The notes: a model not told the origin generated them from the sequence alone. DNA of 44,239 bases from Spirochaetota bacterium (GCA_016932015.1 JAFGDQ010000046.1:1-44239); one strand, 5' to 3'; shown: positions 16,811-27,008, numbered from the stretch's first letter. Made by a program: numbers and translations.

Positions 16811-19735
16811 ATGTCAATTCACGGTTTTGAACTGGTTAAAAAACAGCAGATTAAAGAAATCAATTCAGAAGCTTACTTATACAAACATATAAAGACAGGT
16901 TCGGAGTTGCTGTCTGTTGTTAATGATGATGAAAACAAGGTTTTCGGAATAACTTTCCGTACTCCTCCTGAGGATTCTACAGGAGTAGCCCATATTCTGG
17001 AACATTCGGTACTCTGCGGTTCAAGAAAATATCCTGTGAAAGAACCGTTTGTTGAGCTTTTAAAAAGCTCTCTTCAGACGTTTCTGAATGCGATGACCTT
17101 TCCTGATAAAACCTGTTATCCTGTAGCAAGTCAGAATACGAAGGATTTGTATAATCTGATTGATGTGTATCTTGATGCGGTTTTTTATCCTGATATTAGC
17201 GGGCTTATTTTTCAGCAGGAAGGCTGGCATTATGATATTAAAAATGCTGATGACCCTCTTTCAATTAAAGGCGTAGTATATAATGAAATGAAAGGAGTTT
17301 ATTCATCACCTGATAATATTCTGGTGCGTTATTCTCAGCAGTCTTTATTTCCTGATTCTGTATACGGACTGGAATCAGGCGGAGATCCTCAGGATATTCC
17401 TTCATTAACATATGAGCAGTTTACTAATTTCCATAAAAAATATTATCATCCATCCAATTCAAGAATTTATTTTTACGGGGATGACGATCCGGAATCGCGT
17501 TTGAAATTTCTGGACTCATATTTAAAGGATTTTAATAAGATAAATCCTGAATCGCCAATTGGACTGCAGAGGAAAATTTCAGAACCCGTAAGAATGATTA
17601 TTCCGTTTCCTGCTGAAGAACAGGATAAAAATAAAGCAAAAGGTATGATTACTGTGAACTGGATGCTTAATGAGGTAACGGAGACAGCTGAAAATTTTGC
17701 AGCACAGATACTTTCATATATACTTCTTGGTATGCCTGCCTCTCCTCTGAGAAAAGCTTTGATTGAATCCGGGCTTGGAGAAGGCCTTGCCGGAATAGGG
17801 CTTGAAAGTGATATCAGGCAGATGTATTTTTCAGTCGGTTTAAAGGGAATAGACCTGAACAATGCTGATGCTGTGGAAGATTTTATAAATGAAACGTTTT
17901 CTGAAATTGCGAAAAAGGGCATTGACCCTATGACTGTTGAGGCGGCGTTCAACAGCATTGAATTCGCACTGCGGGAAAATAATACAGGCAGTGCCCCGAG
18001 AGGACTGGCATTGATGCTCAGGGCTCTGACTACGTGGCTGTACGACAGTGATCCGATGTCATTGCTTTCCCATTGCGGGATTTTACAGGATCTGAAAGAG
18101 AAATACAGCAGTAACAGTAATTATTTTGAAAATATGATAAAACAATATTTTATTGAAAACAGGCACAGATCAACGGTTATTCTTGTACCTGATAATGAAA
18201 TTGACGAAAAGAACAGAAAAAAAGAAGCAGAGCAGCTTGAAGAATTAAAGAAAAAAATGACGCAAACGGAAATTGAGAGGCTTATTGAGAATAATAAAAA
18301 ACTTCAGGAATTTCATGATACTCCCGATTCGGAGGAGTCTCTTGCCTCCATCCCGGTTCTATCATTATCAGAAATAGATAAGTTAAATAAGAAATTACCT
18401 GTTGAGAAAGAAGACAGCAAAGACAGTATTTATTATCATGATCTTTTTACCAATGAAATTTTGTACTTTGACCTGGGGTTTGATCTTGATGTGCTACCTC
18501 AAAAATATCTTCCGTATGTTTCCCTGTTCGGGAAAGCATTGCTCGAAATGGGTACTGAGGATGAAGATTATGCTGTTTTTTCCCAGAGAATAAGGCGTAA
18601 AACAGGAGGAATACGCAAGTCATCTTTTACTTCTATGGTATTTGATGCATCGGAAGATATTTCCGGTGAATTTGTATCCTGGATGTTCTTCCGGGGAAAG
18701 GTTTTAATGCACGGTTTTCAGGATATGTTTGATATTTTCAGGGATATGTTTTTAAAGGTGCGCTTTGATAATAAAGAGCGCTTTAAACAGATTGTCCTTG
18801 AAATGAAATCCGCGTATGAGCAGGGCATTATTCCTTCAGGAAACAGAGTTGTTAATTCGAGGATTCGTTCTCATCTGAACAGTGCTGACTGGATTGATGA
18901 AAAGATAAACGGTATCAGTATGCTTTTCTTTTTAAGGGAACTGGTTGAAAAAATTGAATATGACTGGAACAGTGTGCTGTCCGACCTGCAGGATATGCGC
19001 AGACTGCTTGTAAACAGAAATAATATAATTGTAAATTCAACTGTTGACAGCAGGAACTGGAATAAATGCAGGGAAAGCGTACAGAATTTTATAAATACAC
19101 TTCCGGCAAATAATAACGGAAAGGCGGAACGGGACTTTGAATCCGGCAGAGAATTTGAAGGACTGTTAATTCCTTCGCAGGTCAATTATGTGGGAAAGGG
19201 AGTTAATCTGTATAATTCCGGATATAAATATCACGGATCAATTAATGTAATAACGCGTTTTTTGAGAACAGGTTATTTGTGGGATCAGATAAGAGTACAG
19301 GGCGGAGCATACGGTGCTTTGTGTCAGTTCAGCCGTATGTCCGGAGCACTCACTTTCGTATCCTACCGCGATCCTAATCTGTTAAGGTCTCTGGATGTCT
19401 ATGATAAGACGGCAGTATATCTGAAAAATATAAAATTATCGGAAAATGAGCTTCAGAAAAATATAATAGGGACAATAGGCGAGATTGATTCCTATATGCT
19501 TCCGGATGCAAAAGGTTACACTTCGCTTTTATGGCAGCTTAACAGGTATACTGATGAGATAAAACAGGAAATGCGTGATCAGGTATTGAATACCGGAATT
19601 AACGATTTTTATGAGTTTGCCGGATATGTTGATTATTTAAGAACAAAAGGAATTGTAAAGGTTCTGGGAGAAAAAAATACAATAAGCAGCGCATTTGGAG
19701 AAGGTAATCAGCCGGAATTAACCCGGCTGTTATGA
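16811..19735 (+). CDS. Presequence protease-like zinc peptidase (M16C)
   Basis: This 974-aa protein belongs to the M16C peptidases related to PreP and falcilysin, one-chain clam-shell proteases that degrade peptides. The inverted zinc motif HILEH is at residues 61-65 (zinc ligands H61 and H65, catalytic E64), and the third ligand is probably E159 in YNEMKG. A charged helical linker around residues 470-510 joins the two halves, as in the M16C-associated domain; the distal RVQGGAYGA block is the conserved substrate-binding part. The ATG at 16811 follows AAAGAGGT by six bases; the frame is open to 16790. No signal peptide is seen, so it is probably cytoplasmic. The ABC-F gene follows after 21 bases. 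Confidence 0.93.
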   Translation: MSIHGFELVKKQQIKEINSEAYLYKHIKTGSELLSVVNDDENKVFGITFRTPPEDSTGVAHILEHSVLCGSRKYPVKEPFVELLKSSLQTFLNAMTFPDKTCYPVASQNTKDLYNLIDVYLDAVFYPDISGLIFQQEGWHYDIKNADDPLSIKGVVYNEMKGVYSSPDNILVRYSQQSLFPDSVYGLESGGDPQDIPSLTYEQFTNFHKKYYHPSNSRIYFYGDDDPESRLKFLDSYLKDFNKINPESPIGLQRKISEPVRMIIPFPAEEQDKNKAKGMITVNWMLNEVTETAENFAAQILSYILLGMPASPLRKALIESGLGEGLAGIGLESDIRQMYFSVGLKGIDLNNADAVEDFINETFSEIAKKGIDPMTVEAAFNSIEFALRENNTGSAPRGLALMLRALTTWLYDSDPMSLLSHCGILQDLKEKYSSNSNYFENMIKQYFIENRHRSTVILVPDNEIDEKNRKKEAEQLEELKKKMTQTEIERLIENNKKLQEFHDTPDSEESLASIPVLSLSEIDKLNKKLPVEKEDSKDSIYYHDLFTNEILYFDLGFDLDVLPQKYLPYVSLFGKALLEMGTEDEDYAVFSQRIRRKTGGIRKSSFTSMVFDASEDISGEFVSWMFFRGKVLMHGFQDMFDIFRDMFLKVRFDNKERFKQIVLEMKSAYEQGIIPSGNRVVNSRIRSHLNSADWIDEKINGISMLFFLRELVEKIEYDWNSVLSDLQDMRRLLVNRNNIIVNSTVDSRNWNKCRESVQNFINTLPANNNGKAERDFESGREFEGLLIPSQVNYVGKGVNLYNSGYKYHGSINVITRFLRTGYLWDQIRVQGGAYGALCQFSRMSGALTFVSYRDPNLLRSLDVYDKTAVYLKNIKLSENELQKNIIGTIGEIDSYMLPDAKGYTSLLWQLNRYTDEIKQEMRDQVLNTGINDFYEFAGYVDYLRTKGIVKVLGEKNTISSAFGEGNQPELTRLL
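19709..19729 (+). terminator. Hairpin overlapping the end of the protease gene
   Basis: CAGCCGG (19709-19715) and CCGGCTG (19723-19729) form a 7-bp stem with a 7-base loop over the last codons of the protease gene, followed by an AT-rich stretch with TTTTTA. It may attenuate read-through into the ABC-F gene. Confidence 0.4.
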
Positions 19736-19756
19736 TTAATTTTTACCGGAAAGAAA

Positions 19757-21637
19757 ATGATTAGTATTGAAAATATATCAAAAAGCTATGGAGAACGCGT
19801 ACTTCTGGATAATGTTAATTTCAGAATTAATCAGAAGGAGCGGGTAGGGCTGGTCGGCCGCAACGGGCACGGCAAGACGACCCTGTTCAGAATTATTACA
19901 GGTGAGGAACATGCTGACAGCGGTTCGGTAATAATACCGAAGCATTATAAACTTGGTTATGTAAAACAGCAGCTCGATTTTACCGGCGACAGTGTGTTAA
20001 ATGAATGCATGCTTGGACTTAACGAGCATGAGAAAGATCATTACTGGAAAGCGGAAAAAGTACTGGCAGGCCTTGGTTTCTCCGGTGACGATATGCAAAG
20101 GCATCCATCGGAATTTTCCGGGGGGTATCAGGTAAGGCTTAATCTGGCCAAAGTACTTGTATCTGACTGCAATCTGCTGCTTCTTGACGAACCTACCAAC
20201 TATCTTGATATTCTCTCCATCAGATGGATTGAGCGTTTTCTCGTAACCTGGCCCGGCGAGCTGATGCTTATTTCGCATGACAGAAGTTTTATGGACAGGC
20301 TTGTTACTCATACTGTAGGCATACACAGGAAAAAGGCCCGTAAGATTGCGGGTGATACTGAAAAGTATTATTCACATATTGCGAGAGAAGAAGAGATTTA
20401 CGAAAAGACCCGTGTTAATGACGAGAAGAAACGAAAGGAAGTGGAGCAGTTCATAAACCGTTTCAGGGCAAAGGCAAGGCTTGCAAATATGGTTCAGTCC
20501 AGAATAAAGGCTCTTGAGAAAAAAGAAAAAAAACAAAAGCTTGAAAATATTGAAGATCTTGATTTTTATTTTAACTTCTCTTCCTTTAATGCAAAACAGG
20601 TAATGAGTGTAAGCGATCTTTCTTTCGGATACAGTAATGATAATATTCTGATTGATCATTTCAGTATTACAATAGGTGCAAAAGACAGAATCTGCATTGT
20701 AGGAAAAAACGGCAAAGGCAAAACCACTTTGCTTAAACTGCTCGCAGGTACCCTTAAACCGTCCGCAGGAGAAATGCATCTCCATCCCAATACCGAGACC
20801 GGTTTTTATGAGCAGACGAACATTCAGAGCCTGGAAGACAGAAGAACCGTGGAGCAGGAAATACTCAGTTCAAACAGTCAGATGGAAAGGCAGCAGGCTC
20901 GAAATATTTGCGGAGCAATGATGTTTGAGGGGGATGACGCGCTGAAAAAGATAGCAGTTCTTTCAGGCGGTGAAAAGAGCAGGGTAATGCTGGGTAAAAT
21001 TCTTGCAAAGCCGGTTAACCTGCTTCTTCTCGATGAGCCGACAAACCATCTTGATATGGTTTCCTGTGACGCACTGCTGGAGGCAATAGACAGTTTTGAC
21101 GGTGCAGTTATAATCGTAACTCATAATGAGATGTTCCTTCACGCTCTGGCTGAAAGGCTTATTGTTTTTCAGAACGGCGTATCTGTTTTTGAGGGAGGCT
21201 ACCAGACTTTTCTTGAAAAAAGAGGATGGCAGGAGGAAGACGAACCTGAACAGCGGCAGAAAAATATTTCAAACAAAAATTTTGATGGCAATAAGCTGAA
21301 CAAAAAAGAGGTCAAACGCCGCAGATCTGAAATAATTCAGGAAAGATCCCGGGTTTTAAAACCGATTGAAGAGCGTATTAGTCAGATTGAAAATTTAATT
21401 GAAGAGAGAGAAACAGAACTGGAAAAGTTTAATGAATCAATGGTACAGGCATCTCATGAGCAGGATGGAAAACTGATCAATGAGCTTTCATGTTCCATCT
21501 TTAACTGCAAGTCAGCTATCGATACTCTGTTCAGTGAACTTGAAGAAATCACTGTTCAGCAGGAGGAGAAAAGCAGAGTTTTTCAGGAAAAGCTTGATGT
21601 TCTTGAAAACGAAAGCATGACGGATGTCTGGAATTGA
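19757..21637 (+). CDS. ABC-F family ATP-binding protein
   Basis: ABC-F proteins have two ATPase domains and no membrane domain; they act on the ribosome. Walker A motifs are GRNGHGKT (residues 34-41) and GKNGKGKT (316-323). The signatures FSGGYQ and LSGGEKS and two DEPTN-LD Walker B blocks are intact. The long charged helical linker between the domains (about 200-260) is the family's interdomain arm. A C-terminal coiled coil of some 90 residues, rich in Glu and Lys, resembles the tail of Uup/YheS-type members. Sub-family and a resistance role cannot be decided. It probably shares a transcript with the upstream protease. Confidence 0.93.
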   Translation: MISIENISKSYGERVLLDNVNFRINQKERVGLVGRNGHGKTTLFRIITGEEHADSGSVIIPKHYKLGYVKQQLDFTGDSVLNECMLGLNEHEKDHYWKAEKVLAGLGFSGDDMQRHPSEFSGGYQVRLNLAKVLVSDCNLLLLDEPTNYLDILSIRWIERFLVTWPGELMLISHDRSFMDRLVTHTVGIHRKKARKIAGDTEKYYSHIAREEEIYEKTRVNDEKKRKEVEQFINRFRAKARLANMVQSRIKALEKKEKKQKLENIEDLDFYFNFSSFNAKQVMSVSDLSFGYSNDNILIDHFSITIGAKDRICIVGKNGKGKTTLLKLLAGTLKPSAGEMHLHPNTETGFYEQTNIQSLEDRRTVEQEILSSNSQMERQQARNICGAMMFEGDDALKKIAVLSGGEKSRVMLGKILAKPVNLLLLDEPTNHLDMVSCDALLEAIDSFDGAVIIVTHNEMFLHALAERLIVFQNGVSVFEGGYQTFLEKRGWQEEDEPEQRQKNISNKNFDGNKLNKKEVKRRRSEIIQERSRVLKPIEERISQIENLIEERETELEKFNESMVQASHEQDGKLINELSCSIFNCKSAIDTLFSELEEITVQQEEKSRVFQEKLDVLENESMTDVWN

Positions 21638-21695
21638 TCTTCGTTTAGCACTTTTACGCAGTTTGTGAAGTATGAAGATACAGATTCTTTTATTT

Positions 21696-22310
21696 TTAAA
21701 GTGAATAAAGTTCTCTTATATCTTCCTGGGGATATATAAGGTTTCCTCCGGAATCAATTACCTGGTTTCTGTATTTGTTTACAAGGATAACCTCCAGGGT
21801 TTCAATATGATTGATGGTTTTGATAGTTTTCATTTTTGTAAGAAGTTTTTTATAATTATTGTAATTATCTGTTATTACTTCAACTACAAATGAATTACCA
21901 CCCTGAATATGCAGTATTGAATGAACAATCTCGTTTTTTTTCAGCAGGTTTATCAATCGTTCATCATGATGCGGGTTATCAATCATCATGAAAAAATGGT
22001 ATTTTTCAGGCAGATTATTGTAATCCTGAAGTCCGAAGTCCTCTTTTTGTTTTAATACATTTATTATTTTCTGTGTCTGCAGGGATATAATTGCAGGTAT
22101 GCCTGAGGAAAGTTTTATAGCCTTTAACTGCTGAATCCATTTTTCAAGCTGTTCATTATTGTCAAAATTGGAATCAATTAAATAACTGTGCCGTCCCATT
22201 ATATGAAAAATGGAAATAGTGTGTTTATTGTTTCTAAGAAAATTCAGAGTTTCGGTGACTTCACCCCAGTTTTGAATGAACACTACTGCATGCAATATAT
22301 TATCCGACAT
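21696..22310 (-). CDS. Protein with two Lrp/AsnC-like ligand domains, no HTH
   Basis: The 204-aa product appears to be two copies of an alpha/beta domain of about 85-90 residues. The first has MGRHSYLID, a glycine-led turn, then GIPAIISLQTQKIINVLKQK; the second has IQGGNSFVVEV, then NHIETLEVILVNKYR. Both match the pattern of the RAM/AsnC ligand-binding domain (beta strand, G-x-x-[SD]-[YF] strand, helix, then a strand ending in a lysine). No helix-turn-helix precedes either copy, so it should bind a ligand or partner rather than DNA by itself. There is no signal peptide. This assignment is by pattern only. Confidence 0.6.
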   Translation of the reverse strand: MSDNILHAVVFIQNWGEVTETLNFLRNNKHTISIFHIMGRHSYLIDSNFDNNEQLEKWIQQLKAIKLSSGIPAIISLQTQKIINVLKQKEDFGLQDYNNLPEKYHFFMMIDNPHHDERLINLLKKNEIVHSILHIQGGNSFVVEVITDNYNNYKKLLTKMKTIKTINHIETLEVILVNKYRNQVIDSGGNLIYPQEDIRELYSL

Positions 22311-22447
22311 TCCGCCCCCTGATCAGCATTGTTTTTGAAAATCACTGAATTTATAATAATCTGTTTAAAGCGGTTTTAATAAATGTCAAGCAAATTCCTG
22401 TTTTCAATAAGTGACTGTTTCTGAATTCAGGCCGGGTTGAAGCGGTT

Positions 22448-23269
22448 CTAAACAATGGAATGCTTAATTTTGTTTTTGCCGTCGTTTTTCGCGGAATACA
22501 TGAGTGAATCCGCTTTGTTCATCATATCATCAATTGTTTTTTCCACTTTTAAAAATGTAACAAGTCCTATACTGGTTGTGACATTCCAGTTATTGGCCTG
22601 CATTGCCTCTGAAATTTTATTTTTAATTTTTACGGCAACAATGCGTGCAGAATCTCCGTTTGCCTGGGGAAGAAGAATTGCGAATTCATCTCCTCCAAGT
22701 CTGCCTGAAAGGTCTATTGTTCTTATGTTTCCCTGCATGGTTTTAGCAACAAGTTTCAGAAGCTGATCTCCAGTATTATGGCCTAGAGTGTCATTTACCT
22801 GTTTAAAATTATCAAGGTCCATGCATATCAGTGAAACCGGATAGCCGTATCTTCTGGCTTTTTCAATCTCAACATTCGCTGTTTCATAAAATGCTCTTCT
22901 GTTGGAAATCAATGTAAGAGTATCTGTTCTGGCAAGTCTTTTCTGGCTCGAAAGGGATATACGCAGTTCAGATACGATATATGTAATAATAAGAAAAACA
23001 ATTAATCGGAATATATTATTCAAATAAAGAATTATGGAATTTGAAAACAGATCCGGTGTAATTGAATCCACTATCAGCCATACAGCTGCGCTTGAAAAGG
23101 AAATGATTATTCCTGCCCAGATTCCGCTTTTCCATGAAGCTAAAATAACAGGAAAGATAAAGAAAAGAGTAAAAGCCAGCTCCGGCCCTGAATAATGTCT
23201 TATTATACCTATTATCAGCACCAGAATGAATGTATAAAATACTGTTAATATTTTTTGTAATTTTTTCAT
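22448..23269 (-). CDS. Membrane-bound diguanylate cyclase (GGDEF)
   Basis: The enzyme makes cyclic di-GMP from two GTP. The first 100 residues hold four or five hydrophobic segments (for example LAFTLFFIFPVILASW), forming a membrane sensor of the kind common before GGDEF domains. The catalytic domain has DLDNFKQVNDTLGH (residues 151-164), the active-site GGDEF at 192-196, and an RTID inhibitory site at 183-186 five residues before it, so product inhibition is expected. The protein is 273 aa and should be active. It is divergent from a lipoprotein gene with a 322-base spacer. Confidence 0.92.
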   Translation of the reverse strand: MKKLQKILTVFYTFILVLIIGIIRHYSGPELAFTLFFIFPVILASWKSGIWAGIIISFSSAAVWLIVDSITPDLFSNSIILYLNNIFRLIVFLIITYIVSELRISLSSQKRLARTDTLTLISNRRAFYETANVEIEKARRYGYPVSLICMDLDNFKQVNDTLGHNTGDQLLKLVAKTMQGNIRTIDLSGRLGGDEFAILLPQANGDSARIVAVKIKNKISEAMQANNWNVTTSIGLVTFLKVEKTIDDMMNKADSLMYSAKNDGKNKIKHSIV

Positions 23270-23591
23270 GTCAGCATTGTCTATATTTTCAATCGTTTTA
23301 AATGAAAGAAAAATAAAGCAGAACTTGTATTAAATTCAAATTTTTCTGTATCTTTAACAGGATAAATGATAATTTATAAATATAAATACTGACTGTTTTT
23401 CAGTCAGAATAAATATTTAATCAATTTATTAATTTTATCATTGATATTATTTTAAAAAACAGGAATAACCGTTCAATAATATATTATTTTTTTTGAATAA
23501 AATATGACTATCTGTTTTTTCAGGAAACTTTTCATAAGGAAAAGTTATTATGGAATTGTCACTTATAACTAAATATTTTGAGGGAAAGCTG
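23270..23591. promoter_or_regulatory. Divergent AT-rich spacer with two hairpins
   Basis: This 322-base spacer lies between the divergent diguanylate cyclase and lipoprotein genes. It is very AT-rich and holds CTGACTG/CAGTCAG around T5 (23389-23407) and AACTTTTC/GAAAAGTT around ATAAG (23526-23546). The second lies just before the lipoprotein gene. These may be operators or short terminators; no coding sequence is seen. Confidence 0.45.
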
Positions 23592-24332
23592 ATGCAGAAA
23601 AAAACAAAAGGCGTGTTACTTATACTTTCAATCGTTTTATTTTTCTCATGTTCGACATGGAATAATAAAAGCTGGGAAAATCTGGAAGACAGAACGTTTT
23701 ATTTGTCGGAGTTCTTTATTGAAAAAAAATTATCAGACAGTGATGAAATTTTTAAGCTGATGAAAGAGTTTCCTCTTTATAAAGTACTAAAGCTGATATC
23801 AAATAAATATAATCTTGAAGTTGATTCCTCGGAATTCAGCGATTTTCTTATCATGAATGATGAGACAAGACTGAAAATCGGCGGATTGACAGGATCAAAA
23901 TATACATGGGAAACAGAAAAGCAGAAAGATAATACTATTGAGATTCAGTACTGGTATGTGTTAAATGAAAGGAATCCGGCTCAATCCGCCAGAAGCTATA
24001 AAATATATCTGAAAGTTAAGGGAAAGAAAAGGGCAATATTTGAAGGCTATTTTATTGATACGGTTCCGGATCATGTAATAATAGCGAAAGGCATGAATTA
24101 TTCACCGGCTGATAAAAAAAATAAAAATCTTTTTATTAACAAGGATAATAATACAACGCTGGATATAACGGATGCAAAGAAAGATATTATTACTGTTTCC
24201 AAAGAAGATGACAAACTCTCAAAACCTGAGCTTAAAAAGCTTGTAGGAGATTTTATTAAGGACCTGCCCAAAAGCGAGAGAAAAGAATTCAGAGACGATC
24301 TTATAAAATACCTTTATAGAATTGTTGAATAA
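23592..24332 (+). CDS. Putative lipoprotein of unknown function
   Basis: A 246-aa product starts at the ATG at 23592, five bases after GAGGGAAAG; the open frame reaches back to 23550. The N-terminus has a positive end, a hydrophobic core and FFSC with Cys20, which fits a lipobox. After it come a mixed alpha/beta region (YKIYLKVKGKKRAIFEGYF) and a lysine- and glutamate-rich tail with helices (KPELKKLVGDFIKDL). I do not recognise a family. It stands alone between the diguanylate cyclase and adenine deaminase genes. Confidence 0.75.
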   Translation: MQKKTKGVLLILSIVLFFSCSTWNNKSWENLEDRTFYLSEFFIEKKLSDSDEIFKLMKEFPLYKVLKLISNKYNLEVDSSEFSDFLIMNDETRLKIGGLTGSKYTWETEKQKDNTIEIQYWYVLNERNPAQSARSYKIYLKVKGKKRAIFEGYFIDTVPDHVIIAKGMNYSPADKKNKNLFINKDNNTTLDITDAKKDIITVSKEDDKLSKPELKKLVGDFIKDLPKSERKEFRDDLIKYLYRIVE

Positions 24333-24450
24333 TATAAGACTTTAATATTTTATAGATCCTCAAAACGGCGTATTTTCTGCAGCAATGCCGGGAGGAAAGA
24401 TCATTTGGAAACAGGATTCTGTTCTGAATTATATTAAGGAATAATAAATT

Positions 24451-26199
24451 ATGTTTCCATATAATAAAGACAGCAGAAAGCTTCTTGATACGGCGCTGGG
24501 CAATTTGCCGGCAGATCTCGTTATTGTTAACGGGACATTGATGGATGTTTATTCCGGACGCATTATTCCTGGCCGCTCAGTGGCTGTCGCAGGCGAATGG
24601 ATTGCGTATACCGGTGAAGATGCCGCTCATACAATCGGTGAGAACACACGTATAATTGACGCGAACGGCCGCCTGATAGCTCCCGGTTATATTGATTCAC
24701 ACACTCATATAGCGAATTACAGCGATTTATCAGACATACTCAAATATCTGATTCCCGGAGGAACAACTACTGTTGTTACGGAAGTCGAAACCTACGGCAT
24801 ATCAATGGGCGCTGAAGGCATCAGTTTATTCCTTGAGCAGATTAAGGACAGACCTGTAAAAATATTCTGCCTTATTCCGCCTCTGGTTGCAATAAGTCCG
24901 GCTTTAAACAGCAGGTTTATTACAAATGCCGAAGCTGAGAGACTTCTTGAAAACGAAATGGTACTCGGGCTTGGCGAGTCATACTGGCAGAACGCGATAC
25001 TTCCCGGCGATGACAGAATTATTGAACTTATACAGACAACGCTCAAAGCGGGAAAAACCGTACAGGGGCATTCAGCCGGTGCTTCAGACAGAAAGCTTGC
25101 CGCATATGCTTCAACCGGAGTCCAGTCATGCCATGAGTCAGTGTCTTCTGAAGATGTACTCGCTAAGATTGAAATGGGCCTGTACAATATTGTCCGCGAA
25201 GGGCATATACGCCGCGACCTCGGAAGTATACGCAGCCTTATAGGCAAGATTGACCTGCGCAGATGCACACTCTGCACGGACGGAGTCGACCCGGAGGGGC
25301 TTTTAGCGAACGGATACCTGGTTGATGTGGTACAGGAAGCTGTTGATATGGGAATCAGCCCCATGGACGCGCTTCGCATGGTTACACTGAATCCTGCGGA
25401 GAATTTACGTATTGATCATCTGGTTGGCGGAATAGCACCAGGGCATTTCGCGGATATACTTCTGCTGCCTGAACCCGGCAAAATGTACCCGGATATTGTC
25501 ATTTCAATGGGCAAGGTTATAGCAGAGGAAGGAAAGAATGCCGCTTCTCTGAAAAGAATTCCTTTTCCGGAAAAAATGCTGAATACTGTAAACGTGCAGA
25601 AAGTAAAACCGCAGGATTTTACTGTTTATCACAAGGCATCTTCAGGTGATTCAGTCAGACTGATTGAAATTCAGGAAAACGGCCTTGTAGCAAGAGAGGG
25701 AACTGCAAAAATTTCGTCAGTAAGAAAAGTGCTTTTCCCGCCGGAGAGTGATGTTCTGAAGCTGACATTCATTGAGAGCGTGACCGGAAACGGGGAAAAG
25801 TTCACGGGATTCGTAAAGAACTGGGGACAGAAGAAGGGGGCAATTGCAACCAGTCTTTGCTGGGATTCCGCCGGGATTATTGCTATTGGCGCAAATGACG
25901 CTGATCTGGCAGCCGCTATTAACCGTGTAATTGATATGCAGGGCGGCATTGCTGTTTCAGTTAACGAAAAAATAAAATATGATATTCCTTTCAGGATCGG
26001 TGCCTATGTATCCGGGCTTCCGGTTGAAGAGCTTAATACCAGGATCTTCGATCTTAAAAATCTGCTTTTCGTACTTGGAGTAAAGTATGAGTATCCCATT
26101 CTCACTCTCACTACTCTTACAACACCTGCTATTCCCTTTATCCGAATAACTGAGAAAGGGTATTTCCGGTTCAGGGAGAACGATTATGCCGGTATATAG
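24451..26199 (+). CDS. ade: Adenine deaminase
   Basis: This amidohydrolase converts adenine to hypoxanthine and ammonia in purine salvage. SHTHI at residues 83-87 gives the first two metal-binding histidines; GHSAGA and SCHESVS supply the next two, and LCTDGVDPEGL the catalytic aspartate. IAPGHFADILLL is the conserved end of the barrel part. A separate C-terminal domain with KNWGQKKGAIATSL and the GIAVSVNEK region is typical of bacterial adenine deaminases. The 582-aa length is normal. AAGGAATA precedes the ATG. It converges on the ybaK-like gene with four bases between the stops. Confidence 0.93.
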   Translation: MFPYNKDSRKLLDTALGNLPADLVIVNGTLMDVYSGRIIPGRSVAVAGEWIAYTGEDAAHTIGENTRIIDANGRLIAPGYIDSHTHIANYSDLSDILKYLIPGGTTTVVTEVETYGISMGAEGISLFLEQIKDRPVKIFCLIPPLVAISPALNSRFITNAEAERLLENEMVLGLGESYWQNAILPGDDRIIELIQTTLKAGKTVQGHSAGASDRKLAAYASTGVQSCHESVSSEDVLAKIEMGLYNIVREGHIRRDLGSIRSLIGKIDLRRCTLCTDGVDPEGLLANGYLVDVVQEAVDMGISPMDALRMVTLNPAENLRIDHLVGGIAPGHFADILLLPEPGKMYPDIVISMGKVIAEEGKNAASLKRIPFPEKMLNTVNVQKVKPQDFTVYHKASSGDSVRLIEIQENGLVAREGTAKISSVRKVLFPPESDVLKLTFIESVTGNGEKFTGFVKNWGQKKGAIATSLCWDSAGIIAIGANDADLAAAINRVIDMQGGIAVSVNEKIKYDIPFRIGAYVSGLPVEELNTRIFDLKNLLFVLGVKYEYPILTLTTLTTPAIPFIRITEKGYFRFRENDYAGI

Positions 26200-26203
26200 C
26201 TGA

Positions 26204-26671
26204 CTATAATCTGATATTAAAATTAACTACTCTTGGATGAATAATTTCTGCAAAATCGGAATATTTCATGCCTATCAGCTCTGTGTGATTCCCCGCGTTA
26301 AAATAAATCATGTCATCTTTTGTAAGGTCTTCTGAAATAAGCTCATCCATGCCGTAGAATTTTCCGAACGGAGGCATTGCCCCGCATTCACAGTCAGGAA
26401 AAAGTTTCATAATATCCGTCTCACTTGCCAGCTCCACATCAATGGTGCTGAAAATCTTTTTCAGAAATGTAAGATTAACCTTCTGGTTGGCTGTCACAAC
26501 TACCATTATCGGCCTGCCGTTTACTTTTACGATTATCGGCTTTGCAAGTTCCTTACCGTGCCTGTGAACCGAATGCGCTGTCTGCTGAGCTGAATATGTC
26601 CTGAAATGTGTAATTGTCTGATAAGGAATATGATTTTCATCAAGATAATTTCTAACTTTTTCACATTTCAT
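26204..26671 (-). CDS. YbaK/EbsC-type aminoacyl-tRNA deacylase
   Basis: Members hydrolyse mischarged tRNA in trans. YSAQQTAHSVHRHGKELAKPIIVKVNGRPIMVVV (read as blocks) matches the N-terminal region, with the lysine in LAKPIIVK as the probable catalytic residue. GAMPPFG (residues 118 region) is the conserved G-x-x-P-P-F-G loop. The 155-aa length is typical. A strong AGGAGG lies six bases before the ATG. The exact tRNA substrate cannot be read. Confidence 0.88.
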   Translation of the reverse strand: MKCEKVRNYLDENHIPYQTITHFRTYSAQQTAHSVHRHGKELAKPIIVKVNGRPIMVVVTANQKVNLTFLKKIFSTIDVELASETDIMKLFPDCECGAMPPFGKFYGMDELISEDLTKDDMIYFNAGNHTELIGMKYSDFAEIIHPRVVNFNIRL

Positions 26672-27008
26672 AATAAACCTCCTAGTTTATTATAATTTAT
26701 GACAATAAGAACTTAAAAATAACATACCCTGTTTAATATTAGTTATAATTATAACACAATGTCAAGATGCGGAACAGGAATAAATTCGTGTTTGCGGAAA
26801 AAAGTGAACGCCTTTGCTTTATGGCCTCCTCTATGTACACCGTGGTAGAGGGAGATGTCTGAATTTTAGTTATATAAAATTCAGACAACGGGGATCTCAA
26901 ACCAAAGATAGCCGGTTTAAATCATTTTTATTAACAGTTCCGTAAATATTTTTTTAAGAAATAATTATTTTACAGAAACCGGCACAGTTTTTTCGGTAAC
27001 CTTCTTTG
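26672..27008. other. Non-coding spacer with a perfect 12-bp palindrome
   Basis: The 337-base region between the Fe-S gene and the ybaK-like gene contains GTCTGAATTTTA (26857-26868) and TAAAATTCAGAC (26875-26886) around a 6-base loop, and a smaller CCTCTA/TAGAGG pair just before it. The strong stem probably ends the hypA-hypB-Fe-S transcript, although a clean T-tract is lacking. No gene is seen. Confidence 0.55.

Noticed and set aside
24792..25379. 195-residue minus-strand open frame inside adenine deaminase
   Set aside because: It is antisense to conserved amidohydrolase motifs and has no coding-like pattern.
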